From positions 52,562 through 116,561 of the forward strand of contig CAZHGH010000001.1 in NCBI GenBank assembly GCA_964531205.1: a stretch of 64,000 bases of DNA. The letters are read 5' to 3'. The first letter of the stretch is position 1; every line of letters begins with the position of its first letter. This DNA comes from JAICWY01 sp964531205 (GTDB taxonomy: Bacteria > Vulcanimicrobiota > Vulcanimicrobiia > Vulcanimicrobiales > Vulcanimicrobiaceae). Shown here one piece after another: positions 28,048 to 36,658 of the stretch. The position numbers and the translations under genes were made by a program. The notes beneath the pieces are model-generated. The model did not search any database. It was given only the letters and a program-made list of their open reading frames with translations, and was not told where the DNA came from.

Positions 28048-28737
28048 ATGCCGGAAAGCGCGTCCTTGCTAAAAGACGTCGTCGAATGGGACGTTGAGAA
28101 TTGGTCTCGTGCCCTCGAATTTTGGAAAGAGCGCGCATCCCTGCGCGTGCCGTCGACGTGTTTGGAAATCGGCGCGCGGCGTGGCGGCCTATCGCTGTGG
28201 CTCGCGCTTCAAGGCCACAACGTCGTGTGTTCCGACCTTACCGATAACAGCGAGATCGCTTCGCCCCTGCACCGCAGATACGGCGTTTCAGATCGCATCC
28301 GCTATGAAGCGATCGACGCAACGGCGATTCCCTACGAAAACCACTTCGACGCAATCGCATTCAAGTCGGTACTCGGCGGAGTCGCGTGGGACGGCGATGC
28401 TTCGCGCCAAGTTGCAGCGGTTCGCGCGATGCATCGCGCGCTAAAACCCGGCGGCGTCTTACTGTTTGCGGAGAACTTAAAAGCTTCGCTTCTTCACCAG
28501 GCCGCGCGCCGGCGATTCATCAGGTGGAACTCCATCTGGCGCTACGTGAGCATCGATGAGATGCTCGCCTATTTAGAGCCGTTTTCCAGCGTCGAGTATC
28601 AGACGACAGGTGTTGCCGGACTCTTCGGCCGTTCGCCGGTGATTTCCAACTTTTTAGGTAAGGCTGACGGATTGTTGCTCGATAAGATCGTTCCGCCCGA
28701 TGGACGGTATATCATGTACGGGATTGCGACGAAGTAA
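28048..28737 (+). CDS. Class I SAM-dependent methyltransferase
   Basis: 229 residues. Motif I is CLEIGARRGGLSLWLA (about residues 38-53). An acidic motif II region (VVCSDLTD), ERYEAIDATAIPY-like motif III and HRALKPGGVLLFAEN complete a Rossmann methyltransferase. It probably methylates a sugar or other small molecule in the polysaccharide locus; the substrate is not predictable. It is a single-gene unit bounded by the terminator upstream and a hairpin at 28746. Confidence 0.88.
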   Translation: MPESASLLKDVVEWDVENWSRALEFWKERASLRVPSTCLEIGARRGGLSLWLALQGHNVVCSDLTDNSEIASPLHRRYGVSDRIRYEAIDATAIPYENHFDAIAFKSVLGGVAWDGDASRQVAAVRAMHRALKPGGVLLFAENLKASLLHQAARRRFIRWNSIWRYVSIDEMLAYLEPFSSVEYQTTGVAGLFGRSPVISNFLGKADGLLLDKIVPPDGRYIMYGIATK

Positions 28738-28745
28738 AATAAAAA

Positions 28746-28763
28746 GGGGCGCGGCTGCGCCCC
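28746..28763 (-). terminator. Terminator between converging genes, best for the minus strand
   Basis: Stem GGGGCGC / GCGCCCC (28746-28752, 28757-28763) with a 4-base loop. On the minus strand it is followed by TTTTTATTTT, a good T-tract for the response-regulator gene ending at 28790. On the plus strand only TT follows, so termination of the methyltransferase would be weaker. Confidence 0.85.
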
Positions 28764-28789
28764 TTCCGGCTTAAGGTGTGGCTCTTCTC

Positions 28790-29428
28790 TTAGACCAAAC
28801 CCATCTTAATAGCGTGCACCGCCGCTTGGGTACGCGCGTAAATGTTCAGCTTCGAGAAGATGCGGCTGACATGGTTCTTAATCGTTTTTTCGGAGAGATT
28901 GAGTCGCGAACTGATCTCTTTATTCGAGAGTCCCTCGGCTATCAACCGGATGACTTCGGTTTCGCGTACGGACAGTTCATTGATGTCCGGACGTCCGTTG
29001 CTCATGCTGCGGCGCCGCAATAAGCCTCCGGCGACGCGCGGATCGACGTACGTTTCGCCATTCGCGACGATCTTCACGGCACGAATGAGTTCTGCGGGCG
29101 TCACGTCTTTGATGATGTAGCCGTCGGCTCCGGCGGCAAGGCAGCATTGCATCATCTCGGCTTGCGGCCGCATCGAAAGTACGCAGACGCGAGCTTGCGG
29201 AGCAGCTTCGCGGCATGCTGCGAGAGCTTCGCCAAGTTCTAATGCTCCGCCGTCGACGTCGAGCAAAATAATATCGGGCTTAGCTTTCGTTAGTGCGCTT
29301 GGAGTAACGCTTTCGGAATCACCCACGATCTGAAGTGTGGGATCCATCGAGAATACTTGGCAGAGGGCCTTTCCAAAAAGAACCTGCCCTTCAATCACGT
29401 AGATGCGTGCGGTATCAGTCGTTATCAC
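28790..29428 (-). CDS. NarL/LuxR-family response regulator
   Basis: 212 residues. The N-terminal receiver has its phospho-acceptor Asp in PDIILLDVDG, Ser in VCVLSMRP and Lys in GYIIKDVTPAEL. A LuxR-type helix-turn-helix is at about residues 150-212 (LSVRETEVIRLIAEGLSNKEI, then LSEKTIKNHVSRIFSKL). It starts at GTG 29428 with AGGGGA 4-6 bases upstream. It is an orphan regulator with no kinase nearby. It is divergent from the large lipoprotein gene at 29703 and is a good candidate to control it or the locus. Confidence 0.96.
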   Translation of the reverse strand: MITTDTARIYVIEGQVLFGKALCQVFSMDPTLQIVGDSESVTPSALTKAKPDIILLDVDGGALELGEALAACREAAPQARVCVLSMRPQAEMMQCCLAAGADGYIIKDVTPAELIRAVKIVANGETYVDPRVAGGLLRRRSMSNGRPDINELSVRETEVIRLIAEGLSNKEISSRLNLSEKTIKNHVSRIFSKLNIYARTQAAVHAIKMGLV

Positions 29429-29702
29429 GGTGTCCCCTTCGCCTTGAACAAGTGAGCGTGCAACTACGGGACATCCATGTGGGCAGTTACACGGATCCGT
29501 AGCGTTTTAGGGACATTCCCACTTCTTAGGACAATTCTCGGTGCTTTGGGACCTATTACGGCAAAATGGAGCCGAAAGCCCCAGGCCGGTACAGTAAGGC
29601 CGCCTGCACGCTTGCCTAGCCCACTAGGCAACTACAAACATTATCGAAGAGCTCCGATAGTGTAATAGTCGAGCCTCCCTCCTTAATAAAGAGGGAATCC
29701 TT
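29429..29702. promoter_or_regulatory. Divergent leader region with structured elements
   Basis: 274 bases between a response-regulator gene and the lipoprotein gene at 29703. It contains GGCAAAAT (29560-29567), a 6-base spacer and GAAAGC (29574-29579), matching the arrangement 120 bases before paralogue 1. Next come a GGCC..GGCC stem-loop (29584-29601) and a perfect 8-bp hairpin TTGCCTAG-CCCA-CTAGGCAA (29612-29631). AGAGGGAAT just before the ATG is a ribosome site. It looks like a long structured 5' leader; no known riboswitch consensus was matched. Confidence 0.5.
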
Positions 29703-31898
29703 ATGTGTCGCTCGCGTGGCAAGCGAGTATCAATAGCAGCGCTGCTTTTAGCAAGCGCGTTAACTGCATGCGGCGGCGGTGGCGGCGGCGGCAGCACCTC
29801 GGTACTTCCGTCCACAGGCGGCGCGGTCACACCGGCCGTTCTTCTCACCGGCGCCATCAGCACCGTGCAATCGGCCTCGGCGTTCATACTTCAGAGCGGC
29901 GACGGCAAACAAGTAACAGTCACCACGACCCAGACGACCGTCATCGACGGACCTGCGCCGTTTCCCGGCGAGAGCGTCGAAGTCGATGGGACGAGCGGCG
30001 CAACGCCATCCACAGTGGTTGCATCAAAGGTCCGCCAGTCGGGCGGGACGATCACCATTCCCTCTGGTACGGTTGCCGTGGGCGGCGTATACCAAGGCGC
30101 GAGTGCAACCGGCTTCACGCTGAAAAGCGCTTCAGGTGCGCTCGTTACCGTAACGACGGACAACACCACCATCTACAGCAACGGACACCCCCAAACGGGG
30201 TCCTATGTCGAGGTCAGCGGTCCAGGTTCGGTAACAAACTTGACTGCCCGTCTGGTTGCCCTATTCGCATCAGCACCGGCGACCTCAACGATAACCGGTA
30301 CAGTTAAGCAACAAACTGCCTATGGGTTCCAGTTGACCCCCGCATCGGGACCGCCTATTCCGGTTGCCATCGTTTCCGCGACGGTGCTGGTTGGTTCGGT
30401 TTCCGTGGGCCAGCAAGTCGCCGTAACGGCGGCGGGTACGCCGGATGCGGCGCTCTTCGCCGCATCGCTCGGCGCTGCAGCGTCGCCCGGAGTAACGCCT
30501 TCACCCGTTCCGACGGGTGCGCCGACGAACGCGCCGACCTCGGTTCCGACGAACGCGCCGACCTCGACTCCAACGAACGCGCCGACCTCGGCTCCGACGA
30601 ACGCGCCGACCTCGACTCCGACGAACGCGCCGACGCCTGTTCCGACCCCGGTGCCGACTCCTGTTCCGACGCCTGTTCCGACGCCGGTGCCGACTCCCGT
30701 GCCGACGCCCGTTCCGACCATCGCGCCAACGCCGGGACCGCCCATGATGATCTCGATGCAACACGTGCAGACAGCAACGTATCTGTGGAGCTCCACCGAA
30801 GGCGCTACGAACCCCAGCGTTTACTCTCCGTATCTCTCATGGGCGTATCCGCTCTTCAGCAAGATGCTGGCAACGTATCAAGCCGGAATTCACACGATCG
30901 TCTATCTGAATCCGGTAATGCCCCAAGGTAACGCGTACGAATACACGCAGCTTACGACGGGCGCGTACACCAACGTCCGCGCAACCGACTGTTCCGGCAA
31001 CCCGATCACGACGTATAGCGGTACGGGAGCGCTCGCGGATCCGCGCAGCTTGTCGTCCTCCGCATATTACGCCGACTCGGTGAACAACATGATTGCAACC
31101 AAACTCAACGTGTACAGCCCGACGCACGACTGGGATGCAATGTTCATCGACAACAACGGCGCGCTGTACGGCGCAAGCACGATGCCGTGCAACTACAACG
31201 ACGGCACGTGGGGACAAGCGTTCGACACGGCAATCTCGAGCGTCGGACAGCAATTCGTTACGAACAGTCTGTCCGCAGCAGACGGGAACACGCAAACGTT
31301 CGTCAACCGATTGAACGCGCCGAATATCATCGGCGGAATGTACGAAGAATGCTTCAACAACGGTATGTGGAGTTCCGAGGAAAACTCGCAACTGGAAACC
31401 GTTGCGGCTCTCAAGAGCCAAGGCAAACCGGCCGGACCGGGCTGGTGGTGTTACCTCGACAATACCAACGCCGACGGCGCAACGGTGATTCCGCAACGGC
31501 TGTTCGCGTACGCATCTTTCTTGTTGACATACGATCCGAATTACTCGCTCTTCCAGGAGTCGTACACGAGCTCGCCCTCAACGTTCCAGGTCTTCCCCGA
31601 GACCGGTTTCGTAGCGCTCAATCCGGCAAGCGTGCCGACAAGCGTTACGGCGCTCAAGAGCAGCACGGGTGCATACGCACAGTCGTATAACGCGTGCTAT
31701 TATCGCGGTTCACTTGTCGGTCAATGCGAGATCGTCGTGAATCCGGGTTCGACGACTGTAACTGTGCCGAATCCGCACGGCCTCGCGCATAGCATGGTGC
31801 TGAGCGGAAGCGGTGTGCTCGACGGCGGTTCGGTCTCATTCAACGGCGGCTCAGTCGGCTCGCTTGCCCCGCAGACGGCCGCGATCTTAGTCCCGTAA
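29703..31898 (+). CDS. Secreted lipoprotein with glycosidase-like domain, paralogue 2
   Basis: 731 residues. The signal peptide has lipobox ALTAC followed by seven glycines. Three tandem beta modules of about 65-70 residues (starting near LLTGAISTVQSA, AVGGVYQGASA and TITGTVKQQTA) look like repeated OB/DUF5666-type folds. A Pro/Thr repeat linker (30517-30725) leads to the same 370-residue C-terminal domain as paralogues 1 and 3. That domain carries FIDNNG, MYEECF, LTYDPNYSLFQESY and PETGFVALNP. The linker should span the periplasm or cell surface, presenting the catalytic-like domain to the polymer. Hydrolase activity is inferred only. Confidence 0.75.
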   Translation: MCRSRGKRVSIAALLLASALTACGGGGGGGSTSVLPSTGGAVTPAVLLTGAISTVQSASAFILQSGDGKQVTVTTTQTTVIDGPAPFPGESVEVDGTSGATPSTVVASKVRQSGGTITIPSGTVAVGGVYQGASATGFTLKSASGALVTVTTDNTTIYSNGHPQTGSYVEVSGPGSVTNLTARLVALFASAPATSTITGTVKQQTAYGFQLTPASGPPIPVAIVSATVLVGSVSVGQQVAVTAAGTPDAALFAASLGAAASPGVTPSPVPTGAPTNAPTSVPTNAPTSTPTNAPTSAPTNAPTSTPTNAPTPVPTPVPTPVPTPVPTPVPTPVPTPVPTIAPTPGPPMMISMQHVQTATYLWSSTEGATNPSVYSPYLSWAYPLFSKMLATYQAGIHTIVYLNPVMPQGNAYEYTQLTTGAYTNVRATDCSGNPITTYSGTGALADPRSLSSSAYYADSVNNMIATKLNVYSPTHDWDAMFIDNNGALYGASTMPCNYNDGTWGQAFDTAISSVGQQFVTNSLSAADGNTQTFVNRLNAPNIIGGMYEECFNNGMWSSEENSQLETVAALKSQGKPAGPGWWCYLDNTNADGATVIPQRLFAYASFLLTYDPNYSLFQESYTSSPSTFQVFPETGFVALNPASVPTSVTALKSSTGAYAQSYNACYYRGSLVGQCEIVVNPGSTTVTVPNPHGLAHSMVLSGSGVLDGGSVSFNGGSVGSLAPQTAAILVP
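30517..30725 (+). repeat. In-frame Pro/Thr tandem repeats
   Basis: About five copies of a 24-base unit (NAPTSxPT type) followed by seven to eight copies of a 12-base unit (PVPT type), all in frame within paralogue 2. The 24-base copies differ mainly at one codon (Val, Thr or Ala). The segment forms an extended linker and is prone to slippage-driven length change. Confidence 0.9.
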
Positions 31899-31917
31899 GA
31901 CCCCACGGGCTCGTTCC

Positions 31918-31948
31918 AAAGGCCTGCGGCGCTATGCTGCAGGCCTTT
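31918..31948 (+). terminator. Long hairpin between paralogues 2 and 3
   Basis: A 13-bp stem (AAAGGCCTGCGGC with GCTGCAGGCCTTT, one G-T pair, loop GCTAT) lies 19 bases after the paralogue 2 stop. Only TTT follows, so it may be a weak terminator or an mRNA-stabilising hairpin that lets paralogue 3 be read at lower level. Confidence 0.6.
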
Positions 31949-31972
31949 CGCGTTACCGGTGAGGAGGGCCGT

Positions 31973-33277
31973 ATGATCGTTCTAAGCATGCAATCCCGAT
32001 TACGCCTGTTTCTCAAAGCGGCGGCGCTCGTTGCCGCCATCGCCGGCCTCGGATGCCAAGGACAGTCCGACGGGAAGACGGCGCACGTCCATTACAAGCC
32101 CAAACGCATTGCGGCAAGTTCGGCAATGCATGCGCCGCTTAACGTTCCCGCGCATGTGCAAACCGCCGAATACCTTTGGACGCCGACGGAGCGTGACACC
32201 GACCCAAGCATCTACGCGCCGTACCTTACGTGGGCATATCCGCTCTATACCAAAGCCGTGCCCGTGCGCGCCGCCGGAATCAAAACGGTCTTTTACATCG
32301 ATCCGATCATGCCGCTCTCCGGCCTATACGAGTACAAACAGTTGACTGGGCGTTACGGCGGAGTGCAGGCAAAGGATTGCAGCGGAAACGCTGTGAGTAC
32401 GTACGACGGCAAAGGTATTTTAGCGGATCCGCGATCGCCTCAAGCGGGCGCGTACTACGGCGACGTCGTTGACTGGTACATCCGTAACAAAATCCGCGTC
32501 GATCGCGTATGGGATGCGTTTTTCATCGATAACAACGGCGCGCTCTACGGAGCGAATCCGCTGCCGTGCAACTACGATCCGTTGACATGGGGCCGCGCCT
32601 TCGATCGCGCGATCGCAAACGTCGACGAGCCGATCATTACCAATAGCTTGTCGACAAGGGAAAGCGAAACGCAGACGTACGTCGATCGGCTTCGAGGGAA
32701 AAATATCATCGGCGGCATGTTCGAGGAGTGCTTCACAAGCAGCCTCTGGACCGCCGAAGAGCAGTCGCAAATTCAGACGATCGCCCTGTTCCGGCGGGAA
32801 CATAAGCCGCCGGGTCCCGCGTGGTGGTGCTATGCGAACAACACAAGCAAAGCGGGAGAAACCGTTATCCCGCAACGACTTTTCGTGTACGCGTCGTTTC
32901 TGCTGACGTACGATCCTGAATATTCGATGTTCCAAGAATCGTTCACAACACAGCCGTCGACGTTCAAGGTCTTTCCGGAGACCGGTTTCGTTCCGCTCGG
33001 GCCGGTGAACGTTCCGCACAGTATAAGCGATTTGCAGACGAGCGGCGGCGCATACGTCCAGATGTACCGCTGGTGCTACATGCGCAAGAAGCCGATCGGC
33101 GCGTGCGAGGTCGCGGTAAATCCAGGAAACGGCACAGTAAGCGTGCCGAATCCGCAGGGATTCAAGCACAGCATGGTTCTTACCGGCGGCGGCGTGCTCG
33201 ACGGCGGTTCTGTGAGCTTCAACGGTTCCGTGCCGAGTCAATTGGGCCCGCAAAGCGCAGCAATTCTGGTGCCGTAG
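31973..33277 (+). CDS. Secreted lipoprotein with glycosidase-like domain, paralogue 3
   Basis: 434 residues from ATG 31973, with GAGGAGGG 6-7 bases upstream. The signal peptide ends in IAGLGC (lipobox). It lacks the beta modules and long linker of paralogues 1 and 2 and consists almost only of the shared domain. Motifs are HVQTAEYLW, YLTWAYPLY, FIDNNGALYGA, MFEECF, LTYDPEYSMFQESF, PETGFVP and VPNPQGFKHSMVL. The acidic residues conserved in all three support a shared active site. It lies 75 bases after paralogue 2 and 7 bases before a glycosyltransferase gene, so it is probably co-transcribed with the latter. Confidence 0.75.
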   Translation: MIVLSMQSRLRLFLKAAALVAAIAGLGCQGQSDGKTAHVHYKPKRIAASSAMHAPLNVPAHVQTAEYLWTPTERDTDPSIYAPYLTWAYPLYTKAVPVRAAGIKTVFYIDPIMPLSGLYEYKQLTGRYGGVQAKDCSGNAVSTYDGKGILADPRSPQAGAYYGDVVDWYIRNKIRVDRVWDAFFIDNNGALYGANPLPCNYDPLTWGRAFDRAIANVDEPIITNSLSTRESETQTYVDRLRGKNIIGGMFEECFTSSLWTAEEQSQIQTIALFRREHKPPGPAWWCYANNTSKAGETVIPQRLFVYASFLLTYDPEYSMFQESFTTQPSTFKVFPETGFVPLGPVNVPHSISDLQTSGGAYVQMYRWCYMRKKPIGACEVAVNPGNGTVSVPNPQGFKHSMVLTGGGVLDGGSVSFNGSVPSQLGPQSAAILVP

Positions 33278-33284
33278 GAGCCGC

Positions 33285-34490
33285 ATGAGAATTTTACTGG
33301 TTTCCGTGGATTTTCCAAGTCGCGAGGACCCGCTCACAGGAATCTTCATTCTGCGGCGTGCACAGGCGTTGGCCTCGCTCGGACACGATGTCTCGGTCTT
33401 TCAACCGCTTCCGCTCGCGCCACCGATCGGGGAGAAATGGAAACGCTATGCGCGCGCGCCGGAATTCAGTGTCGTGGACGGAATCCCCGTGCACAAAGTT
33501 CGGGCGCCCATTCCACCGCGCATGATCGGTGCCGAATTTCTTTCGTACGTTCTAACAGCACCGCTCGAGCGAGAAATCCAACGCGTGCGGGCGCAAGTCG
33601 TGCATGCGAGCTACCTCGTTCCCGCGGGACACATTGCCGTACGGCAACAGCGCGTGCCGTCGATCGTTACGACGCACGGTTATGACTCATACGATGTGCC
33701 GTACAGGCGCGCGGGATTGCGACGCGCCTCCGTCGAGACGGTCACGAAGGCCACGCGTGTCACCGCGGTAAGCGGTTATTTGGCGCAATGTATACAACGT
33801 CTCGCGCCCCGGAACGTCGACGTTATTTGGAACGGCGCCGACGAGCGCTTCTTTTTCCCGCGCGATCGAGCCGCGTGCCGCGACGAGCTTGGATTGCCCC
33901 AAGACCGTTGCATCGTCGCCTATGCCGGCTATTTAATCGTCGATAAAGGGCTGCACGAATTGGTTGAGGGAACGGCGCGTATCCCGCGTGAAGATCGCCC
34001 ATTGCTCGTGCTCGCCGGAGACGGCGATCAGCGTGAAGCGCTCGAGGCGAAAGCCCGCGCTTTAGGTGTCGACGTGCGGTTTCTCGGGGCGATGCGGCAC
34101 GAACGCGTTGCAACGGCATTCGGCGCAGCAGACGTGGTGACGTTGCCCAGCTACATCGAAGGCCTGCCGAACGTCGTCTGCGAGGCTATGCTTAGCGCGC
34201 GCGCAGTGGTTGCGTCGACTGCGGGCGGAATTCCGGAGATCGTCCGGCAGAACGAGACGGGACTGCTGGTTCCGCCGCGCGAGGTCGAGCCGCTCGCTGC
34301 AGCGCTTTCGCGGGTGTGCACGGATGCGCAGATGCGCGAACGTCTCGCGCAAAGTGCGCGCGAGTTTGCGACGGCGAATTTAACGTGGCGTGTAAGCGCT
34401 ACGCGGTACCAGGCGCTCTACGAAGATGTGGTCCAAGCGTGGAGAGCAGCGCAGACCACCATCCCCAACCGTACGCAATATGCATCGTAG
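33285..34490 (+). CDS. GT4 glycosyltransferase
   Basis: 401 residues. The N-terminal LLVSVDFPSREDPLTGIFILRR and TTHGYDSYDVPY are typical of GT4 enzymes. The second domain has IVAYAGYLIVDKGLHEL, VRFLGAMRHERV, and the E-x7-E site in YIEGLPNVVCEAML. It would add one sugar to the lipid-linked repeat unit in the cytoplasm. It is 7 bases after paralogue 3. Its last 92 bases overlap the opposite-strand GT2 gene tail to tail. Confidence 0.93.
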   Translation: MRILLVSVDFPSREDPLTGIFILRRAQALASLGHDVSVFQPLPLAPPIGEKWKRYARAPEFSVVDGIPVHKVRAPIPPRMIGAEFLSYVLTAPLEREIQRVRAQVVHASYLVPAGHIAVRQQRVPSIVTTHGYDSYDVPYRRAGLRRASVETVTKATRVTAVSGYLAQCIQRLAPRNVDVIWNGADERFFFPRDRAACRDELGLPQDRCIVAYAGYLIVDKGLHELVEGTARIPREDRPLLVLAGDGDQREALEAKARALGVDVRFLGAMRHERVATAFGAADVVTLPSYIEGLPNVVCEAMLSARAVVASTAGGIPEIVRQNETGLLVPPREVEPLAAALSRVCTDAQMRERLAQSAREFATANLTWRVSATRYQALYEDVVQAWRAAQTTIPNRTQYAS

Positions 34491-35439
34491 CCAGCGCAGC
34501 GGGCACGAGCGGCGCCCCGCCGCGCGTCGTGCCGGTAGAGCGAAGCGCGGCTACGAGTAAAAACAACGCATACGTTGACGGAACGAGAGCGGCAAGCAGC
34601 CGCGCCGGCGTCAGTGCAAGTGCCGCGGAGACGGCTAAACCGGCGATAAGTGCCGCCGGCACGTAGGTGCGCAGCGGCGTGCGGCCGCGGTGTTTGCGCT
34701 GCGTGAACCGCCGGAAATATCCGTACCGGTACATCTGCTTCCAGAGCGATCGTAACGAACCGCGTGCCGCGTAGTTCACGCGAATCGACGGAGACATCAC
34801 GATCTTGCCGCCGCGTTCGCGTAAACGGTAATTCAAATCGGAATCTTCATCGAATGGAAGCGATTCGTCAAACCCGTTCAAACTCAGCAGCGTTTCGCGG
34901 CGCGTGAAGAGTGCGAAGACGGAGTCCGTCTCTTCTTCCTGCCGGGCGTACCGGAACCGCGCATTTCCGATGCCGAAGGGGCTCGACATGCACCACGCAA
35001 TCACTTGCCCCATAAGCCCGTGCCCGTACGCGCGAGCAACGCCTCCGACGCCGTCCGCCCGCGTGCGGCGCATGACGTCGAGGCAATTCGCGAAGTAGGT
35101 CGGGCTATATTCCGCGTGCGCGCCGCACATGGCGTAATACTCGCCGCGGGCTTGCGCTAATGCAAGATTCCACGCGTACACTTGCAAACGGCGGCGGTTC
35201 TCGATCAGGTGAATGCGATCGCCGAACTCGGGAAAGCTGCGAACGATATTGACCGTTTTATCGCTGCTGCCGCCGTCGACGACGAGAATTTCCACATCTC
35301 CGTCGAGCCCTTCCTGATGCAGCAAGTTCATCAAGCAAGGACCGATGTACGCCTCTTCGTTGTACGTCGCGACGACCGCCGTGATGATTACGCGATTTGC
35401 GAGTACAGGCTGGTAAGTTTCTTCGCTTCGCTGCTCCAT
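34399..35439 (-). CDS. GT2-family glycosyltransferase with C-terminal membrane helices
   Basis: 346 residues from ATG 35439. The GT-A core has VVATYNEEAYIGPCL, LVVDGGSSDKT, a CGAHAEYSP region and FDESLPFDEDSDLNYRLRE (catalytic ED). It ends with two hydrophobic helices (PAALIAGLAVSAALALTPA and LAALVPSTYALFLLVAAL). This layout is common for membrane-associated transferases of exopolysaccharide loci. The start overlaps the end of the upstream GT4 gene by 52 bases; no closer start codon fits. Confidence 0.9.
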   Translation of the reverse strand: MEQRSEETYQPVLANRVIITAVVATYNEEAYIGPCLMNLLHQEGLDGDVEILVVDGGSSDKTVNIVRSFPEFGDRIHLIENRRRLQVYAWNLALAQARGEYYAMCGAHAEYSPTYFANCLDVMRRTRADGVGGVARAYGHGLMGQVIAWCMSSPFGIGNARFRYARQEEETDSVFALFTRRETLLSLNGFDESLPFDEDSDLNYRLRERGGKIVMSPSIRVNYAARGSLRSLWKQMYRYGYFRRFTQRKHRGRTPLRTYVPAALIAGLAVSAALALTPARLLAALVPSTYALFLLVAALRSTGTTRGGAPLVPAALATMHIAYGWGWWSALLSTLGPHLRRAPGTA

Positions 35440-36539
35440 TGATACCGTTCCAACACTAAGCGCCGGCCTCGCTCTCCCATCTCGTGTGCGAGATCCGGAT
35501 GTTCGATCATCCAAGTAATCGCCTTCGCGATCGCGCCGACATCCGTCGGATCCACTACCAGTCCGCAAGGACCTTCCTCAACGATTTCGCGGCACTGCAT
35601 CGTATCGGCGACGATCACGGGCAACCCCGCGCCCAAATACTCAAACAATTTATTCGGAACGCATTCTTCATGATTCGCCGCAGCGCGGTACAACAGTAAG
35701 CCGGCTCGCGCTTGCGCGAGGAGATCTTTGACTTGTGCACGCGTGCACTGGCCGAGATACGTCACGCGCTCCCATCCGGGCAACTCGCGCACCGAATGCT
35801 CCAACTGCTCGTCGCCGAACATGCCGGCTAGTAAGAACCTCGCATCCTGTGGAATGCCCGGCTCGGCAAATGCCCGCACCATCTCTTCAATGCAGCGTAG
35901 TTCCGTGATGCTCCCCAAATAGAGCGCCGCGTTCGTGCGCCGCTTCGGATCGGTTTGATCGATTGGAAGATCTTCCAACCGCGGATAGTTATTGATGACG
36001 ACCGTGCGCGAACCATCGAAGCGCCGCGCGATGGCCGGCGTCGCCGCTACGATCGCGCTGAAACCTTTTTGCACGACGTACAAGACGGCGGCGGCACTTG
36101 CCGCAATGGGCTTACGCAACATCGCCGGAATCCATGGCTTGTCGACGATGTCTTTCGGAATATCTTCGTGCACGTCGAAGACGACTTTGCGTCCCAACGC
36201 CCGCAGCGCCAGTCCGACGCCGACGAGCTCGGGATCGTGAAAATGATAGACGTCGGCGTTTTCGCGCAGCGCGATTCGAAAGACGTCCCACACAGTTCGG
36301 GTCATACGCTCGGCGCGGTTTCGGGGCTTGGGCACGCTTCGAAGGACGACACCGTCCGGTAACGGTTGCGTAAGGTCTCCGGCCGCTACGAGCACGACGT
36401 TATAGCCGGCCGCAGCCAGCGTCCCGCATTCCCGGAAGGCGATTCGCACGTCCGCCGCCGGGTGCGCAGAAGTCAGATGCACGACCTTCCGCGGACGTCC
36501 CGCGGCAGCGACGGACGAACCGTACAGATGAAATTCCAT
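35388..36539 (-). CDS. GT4-like glycosyltransferase
   Basis: 383 residues. GT-B fold with HLTSAHPAADVRIAFRECG, ADVYHFHDPELVGVG and VVFDVHEDIPKDIV in the first domain. AALYLGSITELRCIEEMVRAF and HEECVPNKLFEYLGAGLPV (E-x7-E site) lie in the second. The HDPEL and HEDIP motifs are shared with a GT4 subgroup often found with uronic-acid gene clusters. It probably forms a two-gene unit with the GT2 gene downstream. Confidence 0.92.
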   Translation of the reverse strand: MEFHLYGSSVAAAGRPRKVVHLTSAHPAADVRIAFRECGTLAAAGYNVVLVAAGDLTQPLPDGVVLRSVPKPRNRAERMTRTVWDVFRIALRENADVYHFHDPELVGVGLALRALGRKVVFDVHEDIPKDIVDKPWIPAMLRKPIAASAAAVLYVVQKGFSAIVAATPAIARRFDGSRTVVINNYPRLEDLPIDQTDPKRRTNAALYLGSITELRCIEEMVRAFAEPGIPQDARFLLAGMFGDEQLEHSVRELPGWERVTYLGQCTRAQVKDLLAQARAGLLLYRAAANHEECVPNKLFEYLGAGLPVIVADTMQCREIVEEGPCGLVVDPTDVGAIAKAITWMIEHPDLAHEMGERGRRLVLERYQWSSEAKKLTSLYSQIA

Positions 36540-36658
36540 GCTGCTGCGGTGATGGTCGCAGAAATTGCCTCATGCGGGCGACGGGCGATAGTCCCTAAGC
36601 ACAGGGTCTTCATCCCGGCGCACGCCTTCCTGGGCTCCTTGGTACAATGCGGAGAGTG

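Noticed and set aside
30517..30725. Possible CRISPR-like tandem repeats
   Set aside because: Repeats are 12 and 24 bases, contiguous without spacers, and code in frame for a Pro/Thr linker.
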